From assembly GCF_963855985.1 (NCBI RefSeq), contig NC_087099.1, positions 12,058,001-12,122,000 on the forward strand: a stretch of DNA of 64,000 nucleotides. Direction: 5' to 3'. Source of the DNA: Ostrinia nubilalis. Taxonomy: Eukaryota > Arthropoda > Insecta > Lepidoptera > Crambidae. Numbering within the stretch: the stretch's first letter is position 1; each line of letters begins with the position of its first letter. Shown piece by piece: positions 10,979 through 22,567 of the stretch. Made by a program: the position numbers and the translations under genes. Below the pieces are notes generated by a model. The model was given only the letters and a program-made list of their open reading frames with translations, was not told the DNA's origin and did not search any database.

Positions 10979-13083
10979 AAAGATGAAAAGAAAGTCTCTG
11001 TTTGATTTAACTTAGTATTTTCAAAGTATGAATAAGTATTCCACCGCCACCCTGGATAGTAAAATTGAAACGATTTAAATTAATAACCCACTTCTGCGCT
11101 TCAGAATACAGAAGGCTGTGTGTAACAATGCTCAAAATCTACAAAATTATTCATACATTTTATTCAAGAGCAATACAAATTTGCAAAATTCGCATCCAAA
11201 GTATACTCGGTGTAATAAAATTTAGCTTCGCACACGTATTGACGTAGACGAACATTTTATGGGCACAATAAAATTTCACTCTGCCTGTTTTATATCCGTA
11301 CAATATGAAAATTTGATTGTGCAAAATATTGGATCGAATGATTTCGGCAAAGGTACAGTTTCGTGTTACCCTTTTGTCGCGGTATAATTCGATTGGAAAG
11401 TAATTTATTGTGTTTTTCGCTTCTATTGTAATATTTCATGGCTTTTAATGCTCCATTTGCTGATTCATAAGATGAGAGATACTTTATAAATCGTAGTTAC
11501 TTTCTTTAAGGTGCGGAAAATAAGAGCTATTATAAGATTTAAAACTTTCGCGTTGCTTTTAGACTTAAATAGAAGTTAAGACCCGTGTCTATCAATTTAA
11601 ATAAGAGCTACTTATTTTACAGCAAAAATGTTGTCATCGTTTCTGATATATGACTCTTAGTTCGTTTATTATTTCCCAGATAATTAGAACTAATTATAAT
11701 TATGTCCCACGTTCAACAACTCACTCGCATTGATATCCATATGAGTGAGGTATTATTACCAATCTAACATTATCAGGCGAACACATCTAATATTAAAATG
11801 GTTATCACGGCGATATAGTATGAAAACTTTCCAGACCTCTTAAAAAAACTAAAGCAAAGTAGTTAAATATGCTACCCACATTTTAAAAATAAGTAGGTAC
11901 CTACTCCAATTAATTCTAAAAGTCTATAGGCGTAGGAGTTCCATAAAATATTATAATTAATACCCAGTATTATGGCTTTATGTAAGAAACAACATTTATT
12001 TCGGGATAACGTAATAGTCATGAAATTAATTAAAAATAACTTGTTACTTACTCATAAACGGGTAAAATACTGTTAAATTTATGTTGAAGTAGCATTTTAT
12101 TTCCGTGTTAGTTAACCTTTTTGCTTTCAATAAAGACCTTTTTATGCAACATTACTTTGAATAGGTAATATTTATAAATTAGATAGTACACACCTTACAG
12201 CAGCTTCACCATTAATATTAATCGCATAATTAAGTGCTGAACATAAAACTTCCTAACATGATACAGCTCGATTAAACTTACAATACAGCTATAAAATATT
12301 ACCAGAACTCAAAGTGTAGGGTTGTCATTATTTTGTATGTTTTTCCCTATTTAAAAAAAGCTAAAAAGATGATTTTAATTATAAATAATCATGATTGTAT
12401 TGACTTTCATTATTTTATTTTATTTATTTATTCATTAAAATTTTCTACAGCGAGAGTTTGCTTTGGTTGCGGTGGTTATATCACAACTATACCATCAACT
12501 TGACAAAGACCACGAAAGTACTTCTAAAATACCTAAATAAGTAGGTATTTATTGAAAATCAAGAAAATAACGAAAATTGAAAAGCCGTTTTTCAGTCATT
12601 ACATATTTATAAAAAAAATATGAAGCATTATTTTCGCTTAGGCATTTTGTTTTTGTTATAATAACGAGAAAAAAATTCCTCAGCCGCCAACCCTTGTCCC
12701 CAACAGGCGAAGTTAGCTCGTAAATCGGTTTGCTCGCGACGGACACTTTTCGCCAACGCATCTGCGGCACAACTTTTAACTACCGAGCTAAGTAATTTTT
12801 ATGAGCCCCCCCAAACTTCGCTAATATATTCATAGAGAAATACATCAAAGTTAAGAACCTAAATGAACATGTTACGGAGTTTCTGTCATAAGAACTGGGG
12901 AAGAAAGCCGCAAGTTCGTAACGAGTGGGATCTAATTTTGTTTCGTTATTCTTTTACTAGGTAAAGCTACAACATGTGCTCTTTTTATTCCCATGATCGT
13001 GAAATCATTCATTTTGCACATCATCATGCGCCGAAATAAAGACGCTCAGGTGGACAGGGGTGTAACTAGGCTGGATCATCCTA
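10979..13083. other. No gene seen
   Basis: 2.1 kb of AT-rich sequence, including ATTTT/ATTT runs near 12405-12430. The open frames are short and on both strands. No exon, tRNA or terminal-repeat structure is supported. Confidence 0.55.
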
Positions 13084-13260
13084 CCAGTCCTACTAATATT
13101 ATAACAGCGAAAGTTTGTATAGAGTTTAGATGTCTGGATGTTAACATATTTTGTAACTCTTTCACGCAAAAACTACTCAACGGATTTTGATGAAACTTTA
13201 CGGTATTATTGTTTATAACCCAAAACATACAGGCTATAATTTATGACGATATGACAAATA
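13084..13260 (+). mobile_element. Truncated Helitron-like 5' end
   Basis: It starts CTACTAATATTATAACAG and includes the family block AACTACTCAACGGATTTTGA. The CTAGT-type right terminus is absent; LINE-derived sequence follows from about 13266. It is therefore a 5' fragment of a Lep1-like element. Confidence 0.6.
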
Positions 13261-13265
13261 AGAGG

Positions 13266-13525
13266 ATATTCAAAGTGAGACCTATCCCAGATAAACTACA
13301 GGAGAGCCGTCTGCGGTGGTTACGGACACGTTACGAGGCGTCCATCTGATCATATGACCAGAAAAGTGCTAGACATTGAAACTTAACCCCGAGGACAAGG
13401 AAGACCCCGAATCACATGGATGTCCATACTAAATAAGGACCTCAGAGTCTCAAGTCAACGAAGAGACGACTCAGGACTGAGGTGCCTGATGCAGAGGGCC
13501 GACCCCAAATAAAATTTTAAAGAGC
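13266..13525 (+). pseudogene. LINE reverse-transcriptase C-terminal fragment
   Basis: Broken plus-strand translation includes RPIPDKLQESRLRWLR and, after several stops, a segment ending in a run like MQRADPK. Insect LINE proteins carry P-I-x-D-K-L-x-E-x-R-L-R-W early in this region and end close to R-A-D-P. Multiple stop codons and frame changes make it an old remnant. Confidence 0.65.
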
Positions 13526-14938
13526 CAAGCAAAGAAGATCGTGAAATCAGTTTAAAGTACTTACAACTTTGTAGCGGAACAGACCGGCTGTGTCGACTAG
13601 AGTTACAAAGATTTCTAAGAATTCAGCTACATAATAATATTTAATGTGACAAACATTGTTTGACATAAGTTTCAGTTCTTAAACACGGGTCTTTGTCATA
13701 AAATAATTACTATTTATAACAATAAAGAGTATTTAGGACGTGTTTATAAAGACTTAAGTCGAATTCCAGGAATATTTCTCGGATGGAAACTACATTGTTT
13801 CCAAAAACTTTTTCATGTTCCAGTAAAATTATTTCGTACTCGTCACCAGTTTGTTACACCTTTTGTGTCGTCACGATTTTGGCAGAAAAAAATACAAATC
13901 TATTCTTAATTTTATCCTTAAATAATAAGCGTGAAAAGGAGCGTTATTTTTATAAACGGTACGAACATGACGCCCAAAGTGCTATATCGGAAAAAGGGGG
14001 AAAATTCCCACTCTTGAAATGGAGGGAAAGGTGATCTCCGTTTATAATAGGTATTGAGAGCTCATTAATTTTTCCTACCTTTATTCCATAGCCTTGGAAT
14101 AGGCGCGAATTTTAATAAGACAATGATAATATAATTTATTTTAAAACATACTGCTGTTAGGAATTGAAGCTTCGACCTTTCGTTTATCGGGTGACTGATC
14201 TGACCACTGATCTACTAGATATTGATGATGAATCTTTCAAAGATAATGTAAAAAAATCTTAATACCGTCAATATTAAATTATACATAATGTAAGTGATTA
14301 AGTAACTGAATTATCATGTTTTAATGACTAAAGTATAAAGTAATCCAAGAAAATCAAACTTAAAACAAACTTAAAAGTAAACAGTTTCAAATTGCGAAGA
14401 ATTTTATGATCACTGTCCGTCAGTTTTCCTAGACTTTTTCCAGCTAAAGAACACCTGAATAAGCAACCCTGCAAAAACCCACTTAAATGAAACTTTAAAA
14501 TTGGCAAGATTCCCCTTAGGCGAAAGGGAAGTTCTTTCATAATTAAGTTTACTCGGTTAGATTAGTTCCAGGAAAGGTCTGAAAGTTGTAAATCTTGAAA
14601 GCATTTTAACGTTGGCATTGACGCCAGGACAATAATAACAAGAAAATTTGGATTTTAGGAAATGTGAACAGCTAGGGACTGGTATTCAGTTCCTCCTCGG
14701 TCGTGCTAGCGTATAGCAGTAACTCCATTTTTTGGCAAAACTAAATGAGCATCGCAGCCGAAACGTCAAGCCGTGAGTACATAATGTAACTCATTAATAA
14801 CGTCGCGTTAAGACCCGTGTCTTACTATATTAATTAAAACTAAATGAGCTCTATTCCAGCTGCTATTAGAGCTGACAGTTTTTTTTTGTTTTTTTTTTCA
14901 AAATATTGGAGTTACTGCTGATATCGCTAGCATGGCAG
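13526..14938. other. No gene seen
   Basis: 1.4 kb without a supported gene. The longest frame here (13783-14034 plus) has no start context, domain or splice sites that I trust. No terminal repeats were found. Confidence 0.5.
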
Positions 14939-15066
14939 TCATCATCATCATTATTTCAGCCATAGGACGTCCACTGCTGAACATAGGCCTCCTCCAATGT
15001 TTTCCATGTTGAGCGATTGGTAGCGGCCTGCGTCCAGCGCTTACCTGCTACCTTTATGGTGCATGG
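14939..15066 (-). repeat. LINE 3'-end fragment with (ATG)n tail
   Basis: The minus strand reads GGAGGCCTATGTTCAGCAGTGG and GACGTCCTATGGC, ending in an (ATG)n tract that appears as TCATCATCATCAT on the plus strand. The same arrangement occurs on the plus strand at 54837-54955 and degraded at 31305-31412. It encodes the final residues of a LINE ORF2 (E-A-Y-x-Q-Q-W-T) followed by the tail. Confidence 0.65.
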
Positions 15067-15140
15067 CAGTATTGGCAGTGCTCCTATTTTTCCCGAACAC
15101 TATAATGAGGAATATGGACAGGTGTGTATCATCCTAGACT

Positions 15141-17450
15141 ATATCGCACCCTTAATAATATAGGGGCACAACTCAAAATTTTTGGTTTTTTACTTTTTGT
15201 ACTAGAGAAGCACATTTTCGTCAGTTCTACAAGATGGCTTTCACAGAAATCGAAAACAATGATCAGATAAAAGAGTTCTACATTTTGTGCCCCTTCCATA
15301 CTTTCGTCTATCTTCCCGCTAGAAGGGCTGAATCAGAGACATGCCGATATTTGTCGAATCCGGCCCGCGCGACTGTGGTCCAATTTGGAGTTGTGCCTTT
15401 GTGTGACAAACTTTTAAGTAAGTGTTAGTGAGCTAAGACTAATTAATTCCATATATTTCTAATAATATGTTACATTTTCATTTTTATTACATTGATAAAG
15501 TCCCGTAAATCATAGAAAATTATAAAATAAAACTTTAACTTTAGTTAGGCGGACCATGGGTGGGTGTTTGTAGTTAAATTTACAACTCTCCTATAAAAGT
15601 AATTTGCTTCTTGGTATTAATTTTCATACCTATTGGTTGATTAGGAGCCTATAGGATGTTTTATCGCGATGCTAAGAAATAAAGCGGTGGTTATGAAATA
15701 CTTCCCGACGAATAAACTAATGATTAATAAAATAAGAGACATACCTACGTGTTAAGGCTATTAACGTTCGCTCGGGGCTCGGGTTGGCTTTTTTCTTTGT
15801 TTATTTTATGAATAAACGCACTAGTTAGCCAAAAGGTGAATTACTTTAATATGATAGTGTTATAATTTTTAATTTTATTATTCATTAATTTATTACGGTC
15901 ACATAAATTGATGCTAATTAATCACTCAGATTCTGAGGACTGAGGATACATCGAATTTATTTCAAAATTATCTTTTCACGTATTAAGTTACTACAATTTT
16001 ACTGATCAGCTATTAGACCTTGAAATTTTCAGTTTGTCTAAATTTAAGTTCTAAAGTGCTTTTTGTCTTTAAAAATATGAGTTCGTAATGAAATCTTGTG
16101 TTAACACCACTAACAGTTTTTTATTAATATGTGGCAAATATTGTACACAAAAGCAAAGAAAAAAGATCACGGAGTTTGTGATAACAAACCAAGCATACTT
16201 TGGGATAAAAATTGTACAAAATAATAAATATTGGGTGTCCAATATCGTCGTAAACCTTGTGTACCTAGACTCTTTGCAATACTGAAGTCAAGCAGGACGT
16301 AAAGGGCTTCAATTTGGAGGGCCAAAGATTTGTATTGAGCTTTCTAATCACTAAAATGATCAAAAGCGAAATGATGAGTACGGAAAAATTAAAAGCAGCT
16401 ATCTTCGATGGACTGCAAATCCGTGCTCTTATAAAAGACTGTATTTGTAAAACATATAGCACAAATTGAATCTGAGGCAAGCTAAGGCGTTTTAGTAGTA
16501 AAATATTTTTTGGGGAATGTTAGAACACCAGAATGGATATTCTTGTGTTCAAAATGGGTTGCTAAAATCCTTCAAAAATTACACACGCCAGTTTGAGTAT
16601 TAAATTGTATTTTTTACAATAGCCATTTGAACTGATTCCCACATAATGTGGTTATAGTAAGGGACAAGGTTCCTTCCACCAGGACAGCAGGATAGTGGAA
16701 AAAAGATACCAAGGTTGGATACTGGCTGTTGGACTTTAATAAGTGATTATCCTGAACAAATCCATAACAGAAAACCTTACAGAAAAAGTTTTTGTAGGTG
16801 TTTTCTTTATTTGAGGAAAAGCATATTTTTTATAGGGTAAGAGTCCCTATCTATCTAAGTAAAAATATTTTGAATGCATAAAATTAGTATTTTCATGTCG
16901 GTTTTCTCAGAGAAATAGCTAATAGTCTTTATTTTAATCTAATTCGACATATCTAATAATTTTCTAGTATTCAGCACCCTACTCTTATAATGAATTGGCT
17001 TTAAGCTACTATACCGCACAATAACTGTCCCCAATGTTATTGGGCGTAAATCAATATAAAAATCGAATAATACACTAATTTTTAAATATTAGAGAGCAAT
17101 ATAAGGGAATATGCCATATAAAACAATTCAGCCTAAGGATTAGATGGGCACAAGTACAAGTAATACCCAAGATCACAACAACAGAAATAGTAAAATAAAG
17201 GCCTAACTTTGAAATATTTTTTTAAACAATTTTTTTAAATACTCATAATCAATATTTTCAAAAATGTCTTATGCCAAATCATATAACAGATACCAGTGAT
17301 GAAGTATGCTTAATTTGAAAGTTGTAGCTGATAAAATAAAGATTTTAGAGCCAATTATGTAAAAAACCGCGATCCGCCGATTGGTTTTTTGGCTTTTCCC
17401 AAAAAACGGAATTTTGGAGTTGTGCCCATTCATTATTAAGGGTGCGATAT
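15141..17450. mobile_element. Degraded ~2.3-kb TIR element
   Basis: The left end ATATCGCACCCTTAATAATA continues to GGGCACAACTCAAAATT. The right end, reversed, reads ATATCGCACCCTTAATAATG continuing to GGGCACAACTCCAAAATT. These are ~42-bp terminal inverted repeats with a few differences. Between them lies a broken protein remnant (16088-16730). The target duplication is ambiguous because the ends are flanked by AT-rich sequence, so the superfamily is left open. Confidence 0.75.
16088..16730 (+). pseudogene. Remnant of a transposon-associated protein
   Basis: Successive plus-strand fragments in shifting frames read like one protein in order: LLICGKYCTQKQRKKITEF with YFGIK near the start, then FDGLQIRALIKD, then SFHQDSRIVEKRYQG near 16676-16720. 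From memory, the order (a CG-x-Y-x(6)-R-x-x-I/L-T-x-x-V start, a Q-I-R-x-L-x-K-D block, and F-H-Q-D-x-x-x-x-E-x-R-Y-Q-G near the end) matches a protein family common in arthropod genomes and usually repeat-associated. I cannot assign it to a transposase superfamily. Several stops and frame changes show it is not functional. Confidence 0.5.
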
Positions 17451-18499
17451 GTCATTTAACATCAGGTGTGATTGTATTCAAATGCCGGCTTTGTTCTGCA
17501 TAACAACATGCTAACTCGTTTTTCGACTATGAAATGAATTACCACTTTGTCACATCGATGTTTCCTTCCGAATACAACGAACAAACTTTGGGTCTTTGAG
17601 AAAAAGCTTAAAAAGTTCTTAAAAAACAGACAATACTCTTCTGGAGTTTGAAGATCCGCGTTTGGAGCTCCCCTCTTGTATAAAATTTTTAAAACACTTT
17701 AGTAAGAAAGGGTCTGAGTCAAGAAGTCAAAGGGTTAAGCGTTGGTTGTTGGTCAAGCCAGAAAAAAAACATTGGCTCATTAAGGCTGACGACGGAGGAG
17801 AATTTTTAAAATGAGATGATCCCGTAGTGTTTTACACGTTTATGATTTTTATTACATTTAGTTGTTTAAGTAGCTACTTAGGTATATTTAGATTAATCAT
17901 TAATATTATTTTCAAAGTAATATTTTTATAAAACTCCTTTTAGTGTCTTCACACGCCGAACGAAAATTATTAAGTTGCCTAGGTTAGATCACTGACTGAC
18001 TTGATCTGAAAGTTCATTTACACAGGGTTTTGAGCGAGCAGTGCAGTGTAATCAACGTCAAAGGTCACTTTCTTAGAAATCCTATCACACTAACGCCATC
18101 TATTATCAAGAACATAGCACTTCGTACTTCGTTAGTTGTTCCGTTATTACCGTACAAGAATGGTTTTAATTTTAACTTTTTCGCCGATTCTCGTTTAAGA
18201 GTTCTTGTTTAACAAGATCCGTTGCTCTTTTGTTCGCTCCAACTTCAGCGGCGAGCCAATTTTAACTTGTTTTACTTGAAAGAATCGCCTCTTGTTGCAA
18301 ATCAGGAGCTTGATAGCAAAAAAACAATAGTTTGAGATCGACTGCTATGAAAATTCAAATTCATTTTTATTCAGTCTAAGATGTTGGAAACTTTGTATTT
18401 GTAGAATTCTACGTAACTGAAATTCTATCATCTGCTGCTTTCGAGACAGATACTCTAGCTGTAAATATTTTGTTTTTCTTATTTAAGCTGTGGTGGAGT
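17451..18499. other. No gene seen
   Basis: About 1 kb between two repeat blocks. Only short frames are present. No splice-bounded coding segment or inverted-repeat pair was recognised. Confidence 0.5.
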
Positions 18500-18965
18500 T
18501 TAAAAAATAATTCGGAAAAATAACGGTGGATAATACGCTATGTCTATTAATGTTATAAAAGGCCAGCCTGGGCGGAAAAACAACACAAGATGAATAAGAA
18601 GTAAGGAATTGCACTTACCTTTAAGCTCCTGGCTGCAGGTGGTGATGCAGATTGCAAAGGTCAAGCCATTTTTTCTTTCAGGACCAAACTGCTTTATGTA
18701 GCACTTTTTACACATTAACACACACACAGTAAAAAAGTACACAAGTTCGATATTATACCAATAGCAAAAGTTTAAGATCACTTCCCGAGCGAAAAACTTA
18801 TAATTTTTCTTCCAAGACCAAACTACGTTGCACATTTTACACACACACAGTACACAGTGATCAAATTAATAGTACTTGAGTTTGATATTATACCGAAAAC
18901 AAAAGTTTAAAATAACGTGAAAAACAATAATTGGCGCGAGAGCACTTCCCGGGCGGCCATGTTTC
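18500..18965 (-). repeat. Tandem partial duplication of a 5'-exon-like unit
   Basis: On the minus strand two diverged units follow one another. Each contains a GGGAAGTG block, AAACTTTTG, GGTATAATATC, ACTGTGTGTGTGT and then an ATGTG(T/C) start. The second unit opens MCKKCYIKQFGPERKNGLTF and runs into a GTAAGT donor-like sequence near 18620; the first opens MCNVVWSWKK. A Cys-x2-Cys start followed by G-L-T-F is reminiscent of the N-terminus of THAP zinc fingers, but later C-x2-H ligands are not present here. Read it as a possible exon-1 fragment of a THAP/P-element-like gene. The duplication itself is clearer than the identity. Confidence 0.45.
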
Positions 18966-19289
18966 GGAAAACTAAACGGAAGTACAGCGACATAGCTGTG
19001 GTCGTCGCGGAAACCATTAACCATAATAATGTTATGTATTTTTGTAAGTACTCTTTTTTAGTGCGTGTGGAATCTTTAAATAGAAGTAGAAAATTTAATT
19101 TAAAAAAATATTATTTTACAAAATACTAATTTCGTGAAATATTTTAGTCTGCAAATATTTCTAGAGTTAATAAAATCTAAAAAAGTTTATTTGTAAATAC
19201 CAGTTGTATCTAATTTATGATTTTATAAGAATATAAAAAATCATTACCTTTTAAATAAGTTACCTATTTTTTAATTTATAAAATCAAAA

Positions 19290-19490
19290 AATCAAAATCA
19301 AAATTTTCTTTATTTGTTTAGACTAATTAAATTAGTTCTTGCAAATCGTCAAATGCTCTTAAGGAGCCTATACATGTCTCATTCTTTTTTTGCCCTACCA
19401 GCGCTTCGAGACAAACATTTGGCAAGTGCTGAGAAGAAGCGCCGCAAGAAACTCAGTCACCACTGTCTGCCGGTTTAAAAATATAAAAAA
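19290..19490 (+). repeat. Dispersed retroelement 3'-end fragment (diverged)
   Basis: It contains TTTGCCCTACCAGCGCTTCG, AGTGCTGAGAAGAAGC and GCAAGAAACTCAGTCACC, aligning with the repeats at 49700-49880 and, inverted, 7214-7362. The preceding TTTAGACTAATTAAATTAG block is mirrored inside the minisatellite interruption at 23706-23800. Confidence 0.55.
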
Positions 19491-19580
19491 GTAGGAAGTT
19501 ACAATACATTCAGAAGCAAGTTACTTACCACGTGCTCCCGTTGATAGAAGGTGGCCTTTAAGACGCCCATCTAGCACGAG

Positions 19581-20262
19581 ACCGCGTGGCAGTTTTGAAT
19601 ATATTTATTTAGTGCCGTGCTAATTTCTAGGTTAATTGTTGCGTTTTGATACATATATATTTTATGTCAGGTATATCTTTCCTTGACCAGTCCCCGAAGG
19701 CAGCGCCTGTTCACAGACATGACGTGTGAACCAGCCATCGCTTCACTCGACCATATTATAGGGAATGTAACGACCCGCCTCACATGCCACTACCCCAGAG
19801 ACATTTTAGTGAGCATGACAAGTCTAAGATATCCTTCTGGCTAAGTACCAGATATGAAACTATTTAGGAGACAAGGCAAGAAAACTCTAGAGAGAAAAGC
19901 AAGGCACCATAACAAAACCGTGTGGTAGTTTTAAATAAATTGTATATATTTATATTTAGTGCCGTGCCACTGTCTAGCTTGATTGTTAATTGTTATGATA
20001 AAAAATTTTAGGTAGGTATATCTTGTCTTGACCAGTCCCCGAAGGCAGCGCCTGTTCACAGACATGACGTGTGAACCAGCCATCGCTTCACTCGACCATA
20101 TTGTAGGGAATGTAGCGACCCGCCTCACACGCCACTACCCCAAAGACATTTTAGTGAGCATGACAAGTCCAAGATATCCTTCTGAGTAAGTGCCAGATAT
20201 AAAACTATTTAGTAGACAAGGTATGAAAACTCCAGACAGAAAAGCAAGGCATCATAATATAA
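19581..20262 (+). repeat. 345-bp tandem duplication
   Basis: Two adjacent copies start near CGTGGCAGTTTTGAATATA (19581) and TGTGGTAGTTTTAAATAAA (about 19920). They share long identical blocks such as GACCAGTCCCCGAAGGCAGC, CATGACGTGTGAACCAGCC and ATTTTAGTGAGCATGACAAG. Matching positions lie 345 bp apart (for example 19683 and 20028). The copies differ at scattered sites, so the duplication is not brand new. No coding frame is conserved across both. Confidence 0.85.
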
Positions 20263-20902
20263 TAGAGAGAGAGATGGCAACTAATGTATCTATACAATTA
20301 ATTAGGTACATTGTGAGAGCCTGAGAGACATTTCCAAGGTAATTTATCATTAAGGTAATCATTTGTAGTGTAATAAGCTTTTTTCAGTAAGTAGTATAAA
20401 CAAATCTTGTGATATTACATCCCAGTCTTAAATATTTATAGTCATGAAAGTTAGCTAACCGAGTAAAGTTATGCATACATTATACGAGTAGACCTATTCC
20501 ACATCCATGTGTATGCAAGAGATGGAAATGTGATTAATATAGTTAGACTCCTCATAATTGTGAGAGTCGAAGTTTCTGTAGCAAATTAATTGTTAATATT
20601 TACTTAGATGTCTTACTTCAAGTTCCAAGTTACTCACGCGATGTTATAATAACGTAACGTATTCAATTTGGGGTATCCACTATCATTTTAACTTGATTCT
20701 GCTACGAAACGATAGTTTGAGATAATGTTTTGACAACTGTGTGTTCCACGGCGATACAGATTTCATATTATTTTAATAAGTATTTATAAGAATGGTACTT
20801 GGGATCAAATAGGTAAAAAGGTTTAGTAACGCATAACTTTGTTTCCTCTTTAAAGCTGGTATTCTGAAGAATATATTTCGTATTCTATCTATCTAAAAAT
20901 CT

Positions 20903-21040
20903 TAGGCTGAGTTGCACCACCTTATTTTAACCGTAACAATAACAATAACCGGTACTTTTTAACGGTAACTTTTTGTATGGAGTTTGATAGATTTTTGACG
21001 TTTGTCAAAGTTAACGTAAGATGGTGCAACTCATGCTTAA
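20903..21040 (+). mobile_element. MITE, family M copy 4 (internal insertion)
   Basis: The ends TTAGGCTGAGTTGCACCACC and GATGGTGCAACTCATGCTTAA match family M. The interior is ~14 bp longer than copy 2 because of an extra AACGGTAACTTTTTG-like segment after ATAACCGGTA. Confidence 0.8.
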
Positions 21041-21900
21041 TTTTTATCAATCATCAGTTACAATTACTTTTCAATCTAGATCTAAATTATACAATGAAAA
21101 TTGTTTAGCTATCTACAGATTTTTCTATAATCCAACTGAATCTTCACTCACTTGATGTAAGCTATTGAAAACGAATAAGTTGAGAATCAGGATTATCCCA
21201 GGAGAACACAGAAAAGATTTTCCAAAGAAGTCTCGATTCTAGATTAAAAAACTATCGGTTCACAAAATGGCGGCTCCTATGACTATGATAATCCCCGAAC
21301 CCCGAACCCCGATCCCCTGTGCGGGTGATGTTAAATTGAAAACCCGTGTCGGCGCTAGATCCGATTAGATTTTTAACTATGGAACAAATTCCGATTTAAT
21401 CCGAAACTGAATTTTCAGTTCGCGTGTGCGTAGATTTTCCGAGTTAAGGCTCCGGGCAGTTTTGCAGGATCCAGTAACCTAAGGCAGCATCACGAAAAAC
21501 TTTACTGTAGTGTGAACACACAATACATAACAACGTGTTAATGAAAAAGCGCAAAACCTGAAATTAGTCGTTGGAACGTTGGAACAAGCCTTTACAGCTT
21601 GTACGGAAATTTGTGAACGTACGTGACCGACAGAGAATGCTGGCCTAAAACTGATCTGAAAATGCGTCGCATATTGTATTCGGAGGTAGTTAGAGCATCG
21701 ATAGAATTTGGTATTTTCGTACATTCGATTTGATAAACAATGACTGAAACTGATACTGAATCTAAACTTTATTTACATTCCAATCAAAGATTTATGTGCG
21801 TCAATTTCATCAAAATCCTGAATTGGAAGTTCATTTATGAAAGTGACAACGGCCTTGTTTCGTCTTCTTATGGCAAATTATGAACTCCTTTACTTACCTA
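21041..21900. other. No gene seen
   Basis: Non-coding flank of the LTR retrotransposon. Short frames only. It contains a CCCCGAACCCCGAACCCCGAT microrepeat near 21293. The last four bases before the element (CGAG, 21901-21904) are its target duplication. Confidence 0.55.
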
Positions 21901-21904
21901 CGAG

Positions 21905-22432
21905 TGTAATGATTTTAGAATTTATATTGTATTTTATAAGATTATTGGTTACTTTTAAATAGTTATTGCAACAATTTTAGTATTTGTATTGTATTTTAGA
22001 AGAACCCAAAAACCCATTATTAAATTAAAATACTTTATTTGATTACTTCCTAGGCATTTTGCAGACATTAGAATGATTTTAGAATTTATTTTGTATTAAA
22101 TCCAATTATTTCATATTTATTATTTAATTTAATTATTTTAGATTTTTATTGTATACATTTTAGTATTTTAAAAATTAAGAAAACAGCTAATTATGAAATA
22201 AGTATTGCATTTGACTAGTTCCGGAGCATGCCGTCGATAAGTCGTTTTGAACCGGTCGAATTTCACTGATGGAAGGGGAAGTTACCTTATCGCTGGCATG
22301 CCGCCGGACAGTCAGTTCGATTTGAGCGTTCGAAGCGAGAGGTACTATTAGGTTGACGTCATAATGTCGAAATTGTGTAAATCAGTGATGCTGAAATACA
22401 AGTTAAACAACCTACAAGAGTGTTTCATTTCA
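21905..22432 (+). repeat. Left LTR, 528 bp (uninterrupted)
   Basis: Starts TGTAATG and ends TTTCA. It contains several ATTTTAGTATTT/ATTTTAGATTTT blocks and a GC-richer right half with CCGGAGCATGCCGTCGAT and a related TGGCATGCCGCCGGAC. It preserves the uninterrupted site TTTTAAATAGTTATTG at 21954-21969, where the right LTR carries a MITE. Downstream sequence from 22433 includes AGAAGTGGTACGTGATC, a possible primer-binding region, but I cannot match it to a tRNA. Confidence 0.88.
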
Positions 22433-22567
22433 ACTCAGAAGTGGTACGTGATCTACAGCTCATAAGGTACGTTTTTATTTATTTGGTTAAAAAGTAATTG
22501 ATTTTACAAGTTCAAGTAGAAAAACGTATGAATATTTCTTTTAATGCATGAAATAGTTATTTTTAAA

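Noticed and set aside
15234..15428. 64-codon frame inside the 2.3-kb TIR element
   Set aside because: It shows none of the protein blocks found further inside the element and no domain, so it is probably accidental.
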